Of a DNA stretch of 64,000 bases, positions 1 through 8,078 are shown piece by piece. The stretch comes from Alteromonadaceae bacterium (lineage in GTDB: Bacteria > Pseudomonadota > Gammaproteobacteria > Enterobacterales > Alteromonadaceae), in contig JABXHM010000012.1 in assembly GCA_013373625.1 (NCBI GenBank), positions 19,234 to 83,233 on the forward strand. The letters run 5' to 3'. The notes beneath the pieces were generated by a model. The model did not search any database and was not told where the DNA came from. It saw only the letters and a program-made list of their open reading frames with translations. Each line of letters starts with the position of its first letter. The stretch's first letter is position 1. A program made the position numbers and the translations under genes.

Positions 1-356
1 GGGGGATTCATGTGGTTAGGACAGGATGCGATCAAATCCATACCGTTCACTTTAACCCGCAGACGATCATCTGCGAGCCCATGAATAGCGGGCAATCCAG
101 ACAGTCCGCCGGTTGCATTAATATGCAGGCCGGCTAACCCGGTTAACAGGCTGGCGGTATCGCTGGTCGCGGCAGATTGTCGCTGAATGTCGTCTTTACT
201 AAGCAATACCTTATGGCCAGACAAGGTTTGGCCAGCAGTACTGCCCTCAACATTTATGTGCTCAATGTTGTCATCGGCGAATAACGGACTGCTCAATGTC
301 AGCAGTGCCAGTGTGAATCTGTTTAACATAAATAGTGCAGGAAATCGGTGTGTCAT
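1..356 (-). CDS. TonB-dependent copper receptor, OprC/NosA-like (partial, N-terminal 118 aa)
   Basis: Outer-membrane receptor whose 3' part lies beyond the left edge. From the ATG at 356 the frame stays open to base 1. It encodes a signal peptide (about residues 1-27, ending near LFADD), then the start of a plug domain. The last visible residues carry DDRLRVKVNGMDLIASCPNH followed by MNP. This stretch is characteristic of the OprC/NosA copper-receptor family, and its CxxxM (Cys112, Met116) corresponds to half of the CxxxM-HxM copper site described for Pseudomonas OprC. It is the last visible gene of a minus-strand series with two PepSY proteins and dld. An in-frame ATG at residue 10 is an alternative start. 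The family call is strong; copper as substrate is inferred from the motif. Confidence 0.85.
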   Translation of the reverse strand, partial: MTHRFPALFMLNRFTLALLTLSSPLFADDNIEHINVEGSTAGQTLSGHKVLLSKDDIQRQSAATSDTASLLTGLAGLHINATGGLSGLPAIHGLADDRLRVKVNGMDLIASCPNHMNP

Positions 357-453
357 TGTTACTCCAGGCAGTTTTTCAGACCAATGCCAAGCCTTTGTTT
401 TATTTTTAAGTACTTGACCGTTCGAATAATAATGAAAAGGAGTGGTTATGGCC

Positions 454-470
454 TGCGACATATTGTCGCA
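454..470. repeat. Short perfect inverted repeat between PepSY-ferredoxin and receptor genes
   Basis: TGCGACA, three bases, TGTCGCA: a perfect 7-bp inverted repeat 98 bases upstream of the receptor start and 16 bases downstream of the PepSY-ferredoxin stop. There is no T-run on the transcribed strand, so it is a poor terminator. It could be an operator for the receptor gene or an RNA hairpin in a shared transcript. Confidence 0.35.
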
Positions 471-485
471 CTATCATCAAAGTGA

Positions 486-1547
486 TTATTGGTCTGAGCG
501 GGAGGTTGGCAATGCAACAGGGATCGTTATTTCACTAAATTGCCGGGCAGGATGTTGACATGCGAGCCGGATACCATCGGCAATTGCCTGAGTAGACAGA
601 TGTGCTGTTTCGACAGGCGTTACCGGCATTGAGGCGTTTGTGACTATTTTGCACTTACCGCAGGTACCAGCGCCCTGACACTCTGATGGCAGGCTGATAT
701 CGTTGGCGAGCAGGGCAAAATACAAGTTGTCACCTGCATGCTCAGACAAGCAAAGGGAATGGGTGTGACTGTGTTTGTCTCGTATGGTCAACTGAGTATT
801 GGTGTGTGGCTCAAACTCATTCAAGGGGCGTGCTACTGCATGAGTATGAAACAACAAATACGCGCCGCTAAGGCTTAACATACCTGTGAGCACGGCAAAC
901 ACGATAATAATGCTGTTGTTAAAGCTACCAGTGCCCGCGTAATCCATAAAATGCAGGGTGAACATTAACGCTCTGAAACGGCTATCGTCGTTAACAAAAG
1001 TGACAACATGGCCGGTCAGCGCGTCCAAATAGATACTGGTGTTCAATGCATCGTTAACATTAACCCGCCACAGTGGATTTTGCTGGTTGTTAAGATCATC
1101 GATAGGCGGGGTAATTAAAACTGGCGCAGACATAACGGTATTCGATGCAGTTTGCTTATCAGAGCGATAGGCGCGTTGTGCAACAGAAGCTACCTGTTGG
1201 AGCCCAATTTGCCATGGCTGGCCGGTCTGAGCATCATAAACGCGGCGCTCAAGAGGAAAGTAGCGATGCGCTGGTTGGTTATACCATAGCACGTAGTAAG
1301 GCTTACCAAGGCTCCAGATTAGTTCAGCTTTTAGCGGTGCAGGTGCGGCCAGTTGCCTGAGTGGGAGCAGTGAAACACTGCCAACATCACCCACGTGATG
1401 AACCGTTTGGCGAACCTGTCGGGCTGTATCGCCCTGGCCTTCGGTGACATTGAAATACAGACCGGTACCCAGCCAGATAACCACCTGTATTGCTACGAGT
1501 AACGCCAACCATTTATGCCATACACTCAATACTACACGTTGCTTCAT
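486..1547 (-). CDS. PepSY-TM membrane protein with C-terminal 2Fe-2S ferredoxin domain
   Basis: A 353-residue inner-membrane protein. An N-terminal membrane helix (around WHKWLALLVAIQVVIWLGTG) is followed by a periplasmic PepSY-like region, a second helix near residues 210-235 (FMDYAGTGSFNNSIIIVFAV) and a soluble ferredoxin domain. Its cysteines are C290, C296, C299 and C330 (CX5CX2C then C), the spacing seen in NqrF-type plant-like ferredoxins. I chose the ATG at 1547 because it overlaps the upstream stop as ATGA and matches the start of the paralogous neighbour. A longer frame reaches 1595. PepSY-TM proteins related to FpvG/PiuB are linked to reduction of imported metal complexes. Reduction of metal taken up by the adjacent receptor is inferred. 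Confidence 0.8.
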   Translation of the reverse strand: MKQRVVLSVWHKWLALLVAIQVVIWLGTGLYFNVTEGQGDTARQVRQTVHHVGDVGSVSLLPLRQLAAPAPLKAELIWSLGKPYYVLWYNQPAHRYFPLERRVYDAQTGQPWQIGLQQVASVAQRAYRSDKQTASNTVMSAPVLITPPIDDLNNQQNPLWRVNVNDALNTSIYLDALTGHVVTFVNDDSRFRALMFTLHFMDYAGTGSFNNSIIIVFAVLTGMLSLSGAYLLFHTHAVARPLNEFEPHTNTQLTIRDKHSHTHSLCLSEHAGDNLYFALLANDISLPSECQGAGTCGKCKIVTNASMPVTPVETAHLSTQAIADGIRLACQHPARQFSEITIPVALPTSRSDQ

Positions 1548-2260
1548 TGACTTGAGCGCCAATTGGACCGCCATTTTGCCGAAAGTTGTAAACATAGCAG
1601 CGTTAAACCGCTAAATGTTGCCAGTAACCCCAGTATGCTTGCTATACGTAACAGCAGATTGGTAACATTTTCTCCGTCATCATAGTCCATAATATGTAAG
1701 CGCCACAGCCAGTCGAATGCATACCAGTAGTGATGGCGACGCCGAATTACCTGGCCACTGTCCGGATGGATGTAGAATGTCGACCGGGCTAAATCCGCAA
1801 AAGAAACTTTCCACAATGCGGTGGAACCTGATGTGGTTGACTGATTGGCTGCTTGTTGCTGTACATCAACTATTTCAGCCGTGCCGGTATACTGCTGGCG
1901 CGCTATTCTGACCGCCTGCTGCTGGCTAATCGGAGGCAGCAGAGTGCCTGTTGCGCCGTTAATCAAATGCCAGCGTCCATTTGAAGCAGGTAGCTGAAAC
2001 CGGTAGACCGTTTGATTTAATACCCGGGTAAGCGTGATATTGCTGGCGTCCGGGTAGTCGGTCATTAACCCGGCAAACGAATAATTGACCTCTGCCAGAG
2101 GCAAACTAACAACTGGCTCGCGGCTTAACGATTCACCATGAATGAAGTGAATATTCATGCTCACCATATACAGGCCTGATAGTGCCCAGATGACACATTG
2201 CAATCCAATTATTCGCATTAACCATTTATGCGAAAGTCTGGCATTAGCCGCTGACAGCAC
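1544..2260 (-). CDS. PepSY domain-containing membrane protein
   Basis: About 238 residues. The N-terminal helix region (SHKWLMRIIGLQCVIWALSG) is clearly similar to the start of the next gene, so the two are paralogues. A PepSY-like periplasmic region follows, then a helix near the C-terminus (LLLRIASILGLLATFSGLTL). The frame is open from a TTG at 2311 that overlaps the dld stop. I prefer the GTG at 2260 because AAAGGAG lies nine bases upstream. The stop overlaps the downstream PepSY-ferredoxin start (ATGA), so the pair is probably translationally coupled and may form a membrane complex. This protein has no ferredoxin domain. Confidence 0.75.
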   Translation of the reverse strand: MLSAANARLSHKWLMRIIGLQCVIWALSGLYMVSMNIHFIHGESLSREPVVSLPLAEVNYSFAGLMTDYPDASNITLTRVLNQTVYRFQLPASNGRWHLINGATGTLLPPISQQQAVRIARQQYTGTAEIVDVQQQAANQSTTSGSTALWKVSFADLARSTFYIHPDSGQVIRRRHHYWYAFDWLWRLHIMDYDDGENVTNLLLRIASILGLLATFSGLTLLCLQLSAKWRSNWRSSQ

Positions 2261-2301
2261 GTTACGGTTATCTCCTTTTAGCACTTGGCAAATTTCTTTT
2301 A

Positions 2302-4005
2302 TTAGCAGCAATGACAGTTGCGTTTATGCTTGTCCATTTTACCCACACCGGGGTTAAAGGTGTTGGTAGGATCAATGTCGCGATAAAACTGGGCCAGGCC
2401 CTCTTCGGCCTTATATAAGTGTCCGACATTGTGTTCAGCCGGGTATTTCGCGCCCCGGTTATCGAGCAGTGTCAGCATTTCTGCTTTTACGGCACTGGCA
2501 TCGACACCTTTCTTGAGTACGTAATCCTGGTGAAAAACATGGCAAAAAAAGTGACCGTAGTACAGCGTTTTATCGATTTTATCTAACAATGATTGAGGAA
2601 GTTTTTCGACCCAGTGAGTGTCGTTGCGACGCAGCGCAATATCCAGCGCGAGTATGTCACCAGTGGTTTTTTCATTTAATAACTGGTAACGGACAGCCGC
2701 CCCCGCCGCAGCAAAGCGATGTAAAAAAGCACTGCTTGATTCTTCATCGGTACATTCAAAAAAGTCACCTACGGCGGCATTGTCAGTAAAAAACGCCGGT
2801 AAAAAAGCCTGTGCCTCGGCGATGCCTTCATCGCTCATTTTCAGTACAAGGTGATGTTCATACCGGTGGCGATAATCCAGCATACGTTGAGGTAAATGTT
2901 GTGGCAGCAAGCTGGCGATGCCTTGCATGACGCGATCGGTTAAAAATTTCGGCAGCACCGGCCATTTATTGAGTATGGCATCAATGCGGCCCTTGATAGC
3001 GAACATTCTGGGCAACCGGTTAGTACCCAGATGTTTTACACTGAGAAACGTATCTTTGCCGTACTGCCGGGTGATATCAAAGATATCGCGATGAATGTAT
3101 TCGCCCACCTCTGGCAGGTTGTTGAACTCACTGAGTATACGGCGTCGCAATTGGGTCAGTGTGTCGGGGTTATTGGTGCCGATATAAAAGGTTTTTTCCT
3201 TTTTTGCCACGGCAAAGGTATCCAGGCGTACGGCAAATACTGCCAGCTTTCCGGCGCAACCGCTGGCCTCATAAAGCCGCGTTGTATCGGCATTGAAACG
3301 GCTTGGCGTCGGCGCATCCACATCCCGCAGCCGGTCGATATAGTCGGCTGCGCTCGCTTGCTTGTCGGTAACACAGTTGCTCTGATCAAAGTTGCCAATT
3401 TGCAAGTTAGTCAGTATCTCCTCGGGCGACTCCCCCAGATCAATACCAAGGTGATTGACGAGTTCTAACTTTCCTTCGGCAGTAACCCGCGCGAACAACG
3501 CGAGTTCGGTATACGCAGGGCCGCGTTTAACCAGTGCTCCACCTGAATTATTGGCGACGCCACCCACGATAGATGCGCCCAGGCACGAGGAACCGATGAC
3601 CGAATGCGGGGCACGCGAAAGTGGTTTAAGCGTTGTTTCTAATTTATGTAATGTGGTACCGGGAAAACTCACGACTTGCTTGCCATGATCAAGTACATAG
3701 AGCTTATCCATTGCCAACGTATTGATGACCACTACATCGCGGTCGTAGTTGTTACCACTCGGGGTAGAGCCCTCGGTTAGCCCTGTTTTGGCGGCCTGCA
3801 TAATCACAATGCAGTTATTGTCTATACAGATCTTCAGTACCTGCCAAAGTGCTAATAATGTATCGGGGAACAACACGGCTAACGCACTGCCTTGTCCTGA
3901 ACGCCAACCTGAGCGATAGTGCTCAGTGCGACGGTCGCCTGTGGCTACCTGATCCTCAGCTAGCACAGTTAAAAACTGCGCAATGGTAGGGTGGTGATGA
4001 CTCAT
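2302..4005 (-). CDS. dld: Quinone-dependent D-lactate dehydrogenase
   Basis: FAD enzyme of 567 residues (E. coli Dld has 571) that oxidises D-lactate to pyruvate at the inner face of the membrane and passes electrons to quinone. The FAD-binding part includes SVIGSSCLGASIVGGVANNS and GGALVKRGPAYTELALFARV. The C-terminal membrane-binding and substrate region ends in a family-like NPGVGK. The start at 4005 (MSHHHPTIAQ) follows AAAGGAGT. An odd feature is the last six residues, NCHCC after KR, a cysteine-rich tail absent from the E. coli enzyme as I remember it. The gene is first in a minus-strand series with two PepSY proteins and a copper receptor, an unusual setting for dld. Confidence 0.92.
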   Translation of the reverse strand: MSHHHPTIAQFLTVLAEDQVATGDRRTEHYRSGWRSGQGSALAVLFPDTLLALWQVLKICIDNNCIVIMQAAKTGLTEGSTPSGNNYDRDVVVINTLAMDKLYVLDHGKQVVSFPGTTLHKLETTLKPLSRAPHSVIGSSCLGASIVGGVANNSGGALVKRGPAYTELALFARVTAEGKLELVNHLGIDLGESPEEILTNLQIGNFDQSNCVTDKQASAADYIDRLRDVDAPTPSRFNADTTRLYEASGCAGKLAVFAVRLDTFAVAKKEKTFYIGTNNPDTLTQLRRRILSEFNNLPEVGEYIHRDIFDITRQYGKDTFLSVKHLGTNRLPRMFAIKGRIDAILNKWPVLPKFLTDRVMQGIASLLPQHLPQRMLDYRHRYEHHLVLKMSDEGIAEAQAFLPAFFTDNAAVGDFFECTDEESSSAFLHRFAAAGAAVRYQLLNEKTTGDILALDIALRRNDTHWVEKLPQSLLDKIDKTLYYGHFFCHVFHQDYVLKKGVDASAVKAEMLTLLDNRGAKYPAEHNVGHLYKAEEGLAQFYRDIDPTNTFNPGVGKMDKHKRNCHCC

Positions 4006-4292
4006 TATTAACTCCTTTGACCGCCACTGGCGAAACACGAAAACGTGTTGTAAGCAATACAACGATTAGCTTATGGATGACTGCGTTGCTCAACAATACC
4101 AAACAGGGTGTTTACAGCGTCTTGGGTGCTAGCAATTTTGTTACGCAGCATGCAATGAATTGCCTGAGTTATCAATACTCTGACGGCCAGATATTTTATC
4201 ACTTTCGTAGGCGGGAGAAACGGGCAATGGTAAGCGGGCAGGAAAAAAAGTAAAGCTGACTGCCTGATAGACAGCCAACTTTGAGGGGGGAA

Positions 4293-4970
4293 CTAGGACT
4301 TTTTGCAGCGAAACCGGCGTATAAGCGCGAATGACATTACTGCAAATACAGCCATTAAAGGAGGCTCTGGCACCTCAACATTCACATCGGCAATATCGAA
4401 TTCAAACAGGCGTGCTTCAAGTGAACCAAACGAGTAGCCTGCGCCAAAACCCGAGGCCTGAATAACGCCTTGCGAAGTATTTAAAGTGGGTGACGTCCAG
4501 GCGAAACCGGGTGATGAAAATGCACTTTGCACATCAGTAAGCAAGGCATCATAGGTACCATCTTCCACATCAGCATACACTGTACTACCGTTTGACAAGT
4601 AAGCAGTGTCTGTGTATCCGGTCAAAAATGAAGCAATATTACTGCTCATACGCACTGATACCGACGGATCTGTCATATTAACACCGTTAATTAATCCGCT
4701 GATATTCTCGGCATCCGTACCACCACCCATGGCCAGTATATAGAACTTATTATCTCCGGTTGCCACGTTAAACGAGAGGGAAGACAATTCGTCGATTTGT
4801 TCTGTCCAGGTGACATCGTTTTGATATAACAAGTGATGGATATTAGAATCTGTACCGGTAAATACCGCAAAATCATTATCCGCTACAATTTCAATAGTGA
4901 AAGGTGCGGCGATTGCAGTACTTGTGAGCACCGAGGCACTCAAGATTAACGATCTTAATAGCTGCTTCAT
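4293..4970 (-). CDS. PEP-CTERM sorting domain protein
   Basis: A secreted 225-residue protein. The N-terminal signal peptide ends near IAAPFTIE. A cysteine-free, Ser/Thr/Asp-rich body follows. The C-terminus has the tripartite PEP-CTERM signal: VPEP at 200-203, a hydrophobic helix (PLMAVFAVMSFAL) and a basic tail (IRRFRCKKS). Exosortase family enzymes cleave this signal and route the protein to the surface or exopolysaccharide matrix. No exosortase gene is visible here. The ligand or function of the body is unknown. A sigma-54-type promoter lies 50 bases upstream, a common feature of PEP-CTERM genes. Confidence 0.8.
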   Translation of the reverse strand: MKQLLRSLILSASVLTSTAIAAPFTIEIVADNDFAVFTGTDSNIHHLLYQNDVTWTEQIDELSSLSFNVATGDNKFYILAMGGGTDAENISGLINGVNMTDPSVSVRMSSNIASFLTGYTDTAYLSNGSTVYADVEDGTYDALLTDVQSAFSSPGFAWTSPTLNTSQGVIQASGFGAGYSFGSLEARLFEFDIADVNVEVPEPPLMAVFAVMSFALIRRFRCKKS

Positions 4971-5494
4971 TATTAACCCTACTACTCATAAATGGTGTCA
5001 GTGGAACTGATTGTATATAAGCAGATTTCAGGCCAATAATTTTACACTTCAATTACAAATTTAACCTGTTGTTTTTCATTGTTTTTTATTTTGACCTGTG
5101 AAAGTTTGAATTTGATGCGTAAAAATATCTGACAGTCAACGGGGGCCAATCATGACAGCGTTTTCAGTCTTATCCTCGTTAAGTTGTTGATTTATATTTT
5201 TTGATTATTCGTGAGTGTGATGGGTTAAGTTTATTGATCAATTTTGCGACGAATTCTGCGCCGGGGTTATGTGCTTAGGCACTACCCATCTACAATTCTT
5301 AAAGAGCTATATATAAACAGAGACTGTTAGGTTTTTGTTATGGGTGTTTCGGTAGGACACTATCTGGCTTTATCCATGGTGGGGCGGTCATCATCGTTCA
5401 ACGGTATGTTGGCTGTAATATTATTTTGTGCTGAGCGGTCATTTAGGTAACATACTGTCAATGATAACCCCAAAACTATGCAGATTAATAAAAA
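4971..5494. other. AT-rich intergenic region between PEP-CTERM gene and 5495 gene
   Basis: A 524-base gap between divergent genes. Apart from the sigma-54-like site at 5020-5035 I see no gene, terminator or strong repeat. The stretch at about 5040-5230 is very T-rich on the plus strand. Confidence 0.5.
5020..5035 (-). promoter_or_regulatory. Candidate sigma-54 (-24/-12) promoter of the PEP-CTERM gene
   Basis: On the minus strand TGGCCTGAAATCTGCT has the invariant GG and GC elements separated by ten bases, as required for RpoN holoenzyme. The predicted transcript starts near 5009, giving a 39-base leader before the ATG at 4970. No activator site was identified. Confidence 0.6.
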
Positions 5495-6064
5495 GTGAAT
5501 AACAACGCAGCAGTCGTGCTATTACAAATGGATCCACAAGAAATAAAACACGCAAAAGTGATTTCGGGTGTGTCTCCCACGGTATTGAGAAGAGTGTTCG
5601 GTTTTTGGGTGATATTCGTTGCAGCTATATGTGGATTAGTAAGTGTAGCACCCAACCTTTCGCCGTCTTTTGTGATGATGACCTGTGTTATATTGTTAGT
5701 GTTTACCTTTCTTATTTTCTATCAGAGTCGCATCGCTGAGGGCTGGCCCTCGATTATCTACTACCAAAACCGCATAGGTGTTGTTCAGGAACCCGTAAAG
5801 CGTCAATTTTTAATGGTCAATAAACACTTTGTTGAGGGTGCATCACCGCATGTGCTTAAACCTAACAAAAATGCTGTTGCAATTGCGCTTGATGACTCCA
5901 CTCTAACCGAGCATGACAAGACGTTGTTACAACAAGCCATATGGCCTGACGACAAGCGATTGATAGCACTGAGTTATTTTAAAAAGCGTGAAGATATTTG
6001 TGTAGCGATCCGTCAAATTATTGAGACCAAGCGAACAGGTGGCCAGGTAAATTCTGCTGGGTAA
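5495..6064 (+). CDS. Two-helix membrane protein of unknown function
   Basis: A 189-residue protein that I do not recognise. Two adjacent hydrophobic helices (about residues 34-52, FGFWVIFVAAICGLVSVAP, and 58-76, FVMMTCVILLVFTFLIFYQ) are followed by a soluble C-terminal domain of about 110 residues, probably cytoplasmic. Translation starts at a GTG with no good ribosome binding site; ATG at 5528 (MDPQEIKHAK) is an alternative. The architecture suggests a membrane-anchored domain with a short hairpin, but no catalytic motif is evident. It is a single gene between the PEP-CTERM and BON genes. Confidence 0.6.
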   Translation: MNNNAAVVLLQMDPQEIKHAKVISGVSPTVLRRVFGFWVIFVAAICGLVSVAPNLSPSFVMMTCVILLVFTFLIFYQSRIAEGWPSIIYYQNRIGVVQEPVKRQFLMVNKHFVEGASPHVLKPNKNAVAIALDDSTLTEHDKTLLQQAIWPDDKRLIALSYFKKREDICVAIRQIIETKRTGGQVNSAG

Positions 6065-6144
6065 AATCTTCAATTTATATGGAAAACACTACACCTTAGA
6101 ATTTAACCCCTTAAAAAATTAATTTAAAAACAATGTGTTAGATT

Positions 6145-6160
6145 TGGCCTGAAAGTCGCA
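6145..6160 (+). promoter_or_regulatory. Candidate sigma-54 (-24/-12) promoter of the BON gene
   Basis: TGGCCTGAAAGTCGCA keeps GG, ten bases, GC. It shares its first ten bases with the promoter-like site of the PEP-CTERM gene. The predicted start is near 6171, a 24-base leader that contains the CGGAGA ribosome binding site of the ATG at 6195. Confidence 0.6.
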
Positions 6161-6194
6161 TAAGTATCTTTGAATTCTCAATCGGAGATACATT

Positions 6195-6764
6195 ATGAAA
6201 CGTTCAATACTTTCTCTAGTCGTTGTTGGTGCTCTTACTGCGTCAGCGTCTGGTCCGGTTCTGGCGGACTCAAAATGGGAAGAGACAGCCAAGGATGCCT
6301 GGATTGATGGCAAGGCCGAATCGACTCTGTTGTTCAATACCCATCTGAATTCCTTTGATATCAATACCGATGTCCAGGATGGCGTCATTATTCTCACTGG
6401 TAAAGTCGACAATACGATAGACAAGAAGCTTGCTGAAGAGCTGGTTGTTGGCATCGATGGTGTCGAGAGAGTGGATAATCAACTCACAGTTGTTAGCAGT
6501 TCCGATGATGACGAGCCAATGATTGATGAGGAAACCTCTGCAAAATTAACCGATGCGAAAATCGCTACCGTGGTGAAGTCTCGTTATTTAATGGATTCAG
6601 ACATTTCGGGGCTGGATATTGATGTTGATGTGAATAACAGCAACGTCGTGCTGAAAGGTACTGTTGAGAGCGAATCTGAGCGGGCATTGGCCGTGGAGAT
6701 TGCCAAAAACACTGCTGAAGTGGAATCAGTTGACGATCAGTTAACCGTCACTGATACCGAATAA
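6195..6764 (+). CDS. Periplasmic BON-domain protein (OsmY-like)
   Basis: A 189-residue secreted protein with a signal peptide cleaved near VLADSKW and two BON domains: about residues 35-100 (ending GIDGVERVDNQLTVV) and 115-187 (ending AEVESVDDQLTVT). An acidic linker (SSSDDDEPMIDEE) joins them. BON domains bind phospholipid surfaces, and OsmY/DolP-type proteins act in envelope stress and outer-membrane integrity. CGGAGA precedes the ATG. A perfect terminator follows at once, so the gene is monocistronic. The upstream sigma-54-like site suggests regulated expression. Confidence 0.88.
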   Translation: MKRSILSLVVVGALTASASGPVLADSKWEETAKDAWIDGKAESTLLFNTHLNSFDINTDVQDGVIILTGKVDNTIDKKLAEELVVGIDGVERVDNQLTVVSSSDDDEPMIDEETSAKLTDAKIATVVKSRYLMDSDISGLDIDVDVNNSNVVLKGTVESESERALAVEIAKNTAEVESVDDQLTVTDTE

Positions 6765-6771
6765 GCTTGAG

Positions 6772-6807
6772 GACTGCGACTTCTTACCAGAAGTCGCAGT
6801 CGTTTTT
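6772..6807 (+). terminator. Rho-independent terminator after the BON gene
   Basis: GACTGCGACTTCT, four-base loop, AGAAGTCGCAGTC is a perfect 13-bp stem followed by GTTTTT. It lies 8 bases after the BON stop codon. Confidence 0.93.
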
Positions 6808-6832
6808 CTAAACTACTTCAATGGTGATACCA

Positions 6833-7195
6833 ATGCAAAAATATACTAAATGGATATTAGGCACCTTATTGGTATGCAGCGGTGTGTTGGCTACCAGTCA
6901 TACTGAATCGGTGACTCGCTGGACGGGCAACGATTCAACGACAAAAGTGCATCAAACAGCTAACCCCGTTATTAGCGCTGTCATCACGGACCTTGAAAAC
7001 GAAGTGAAATCGACACACTTTGATTCCAAACGAACCATACACAGATTGCGTTTCAAGCGTATAGTGTATTACCTCAGCGAAGCGCGCAGCTTTGATGAAA
7101 AAAACTGGGAATATAATCGGGACGAAGCCTTAACCCGTGCCTCGAATATTCTACGCCACCATCAAGTAAAAACCGGACAAGGTTATGAATTATAA
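6833..7195 (+). CDS. Small secreted protein of unknown function, first gene of the mlaA/RND run
   Basis: A 120-residue protein with an N-terminal signal sequence (MQKYTKWILGTLLVCSGVLA) and a basic, helix-prone mature part rich in Arg, His and Glu (RTIHRLRFKRIVYYLSEARS). I do not recognise the family. I prefer ATG 6833, which has GGTGAT ahead of it, over ATG 6821. Its last 11 bases overlap mlaA, so it is probably co-translated with the lipid-trafficking genes downstream and may be a periplasmic partner of them. Confidence 0.6.
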   Translation: MQKYTKWILGTLLVCSGVLATSHTESVTRWTGNDSTTKVHQTANPVISAVITDLENEVKSTHFDSKRTIHRLRFKRIVYYLSEARSFDEKNWEYNRDEALTRASNILRHHQVKTGQGYEL

Positions 7196-8078
7196 GTCGA
7201 CGTTAATTGCATTCTGGCTAGTTGTGCTGGCGGGATGTTCATCGGTACCGCCTCCCGAGCAGACTTCAACAGCGAATACGGCGGCAACGCAGAAACAACA
7301 AAAAAGCCAACAACGAGTTTCTGAACAAACCGAGCAGCTCAGCCAGGGACAAAAGGTCAGTATTGCAACCTCGCAGGGCGAGATCAGTGTTGAACCCGCT
7401 GTTGTGGCTGTTGCTAATGCCGAACAATCTTCCGGTCAAGTACCTTCTACACCCGATTATTACGACCCATGGGAAGGTTTTAACCGCTCCATGTTTAGCT
7501 TTAACCATGCAGCGTATGAATACGTACTAATTCCTGTAACAGACGGTTACAAAGCCGTTCTGCCTCAGCCGGTCCGCTCTTCCGTTGGCAATTTCTTTGC
7601 GAATCTTCGTGAGCCACTCAATTTATTAAATAATCTGTTTTCCGGTGATGTCGATGATGCCGGCAGTAACTTAGGGCGCTTTTTGATCAATAGCACTGTG
7701 GGTGTTCTGGGGCTATTCGATCCAGCGACCAGTTGGTTTGATATCGAGAAAAAGCGTCGTTCTATAGCCGATACACTGACCCATTACGGGGTTGGGTCCG
7801 GCCCATTCTTAGTATTACCTATACTCGGCCAAAGCGATGTTCGTGGTGGCTTTTCAGTGCTGACTGAAGGACTGATTCATCCGGTTAATCAAATAGCCGA
7901 TTCGCCACAGAATTTGCAGCTTCGTGCTGTTGATGGGGTGGATGATTTTTCTAAACAATCAGAAACCTATCAGACATTGTATAACGAAGCGCAGGATCCT
8001 TATCTGTATTTTAGGAACCAGTATTTACAAGGGCAGGCCAGGGACACGTTGTATGAAAAACGAAACACTAAGGAATAA
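7185..8078 (+). CDS. mlaA: Outer-membrane lipoprotein MlaA (VacJ)
   Basis: A 297-residue lipoprotein with lipobox LAGC (Cys18), a Gln/Thr/Ser-rich linker of about 60 residues and the MlaA/VacJ domain beginning YDPWEGFNRSMFSFNHA. Family blocks FFANLREPLNLLNNL and LGRFLINSTVGVLGLFDPA are present. MlaA removes misplaced phospholipid from the outer leaflet of the outer membrane. In E. coli it works with MlaC and MlaFEDB. Here it overlaps the small secreted gene (11 bases) and the RND transporter gene (26 bases), and no other mla gene is present in the window. Confidence 0.93.
   Translation: MNYKSTLIAFWLVVLAGCSSVPPPEQTSTANTAATQKQQKSQQRVSEQTEQLSQGQKVSIATSQGEISVEPAVVAVANAEQSSGQVPSTPDYYDPWEGFNRSMFSFNHAAYEYVLIPVTDGYKAVLPQPVRSSVGNFFANLREPLNLLNNLFSGDVDDAGSNLGRFLINSTVGVLGLFDPATSWFDIEKKRRSIADTLTHYGVGSGPFLVLPILGQSDVRGGFSVLTEGLIHPVNQIADSPQNLQLRAVDGVDDFSKQSETYQTLYNEAQDPYLYFRNQYLQGQARDTLYEKRNTKE

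Noticed and set aside
187..417. Plus-strand frame of 76 codons near the left edge
   Set aside because: It is antisense to the copper-receptor N-terminus, whose minus frame has a signal peptide and the CPNHMNP motif.
4017..4253. Plus-strand frame of 78 codons upstream of dld
   Set aside because: It starts inside the dld leader with no ribosome site or known motif; the region is more likely the dld promoter.
4243..4290. Possible terminator after the PEP-CTERM gene
   Set aside because: A T-rich run follows on the minus strand, but the best stem has only four to five pairs with a large loop.
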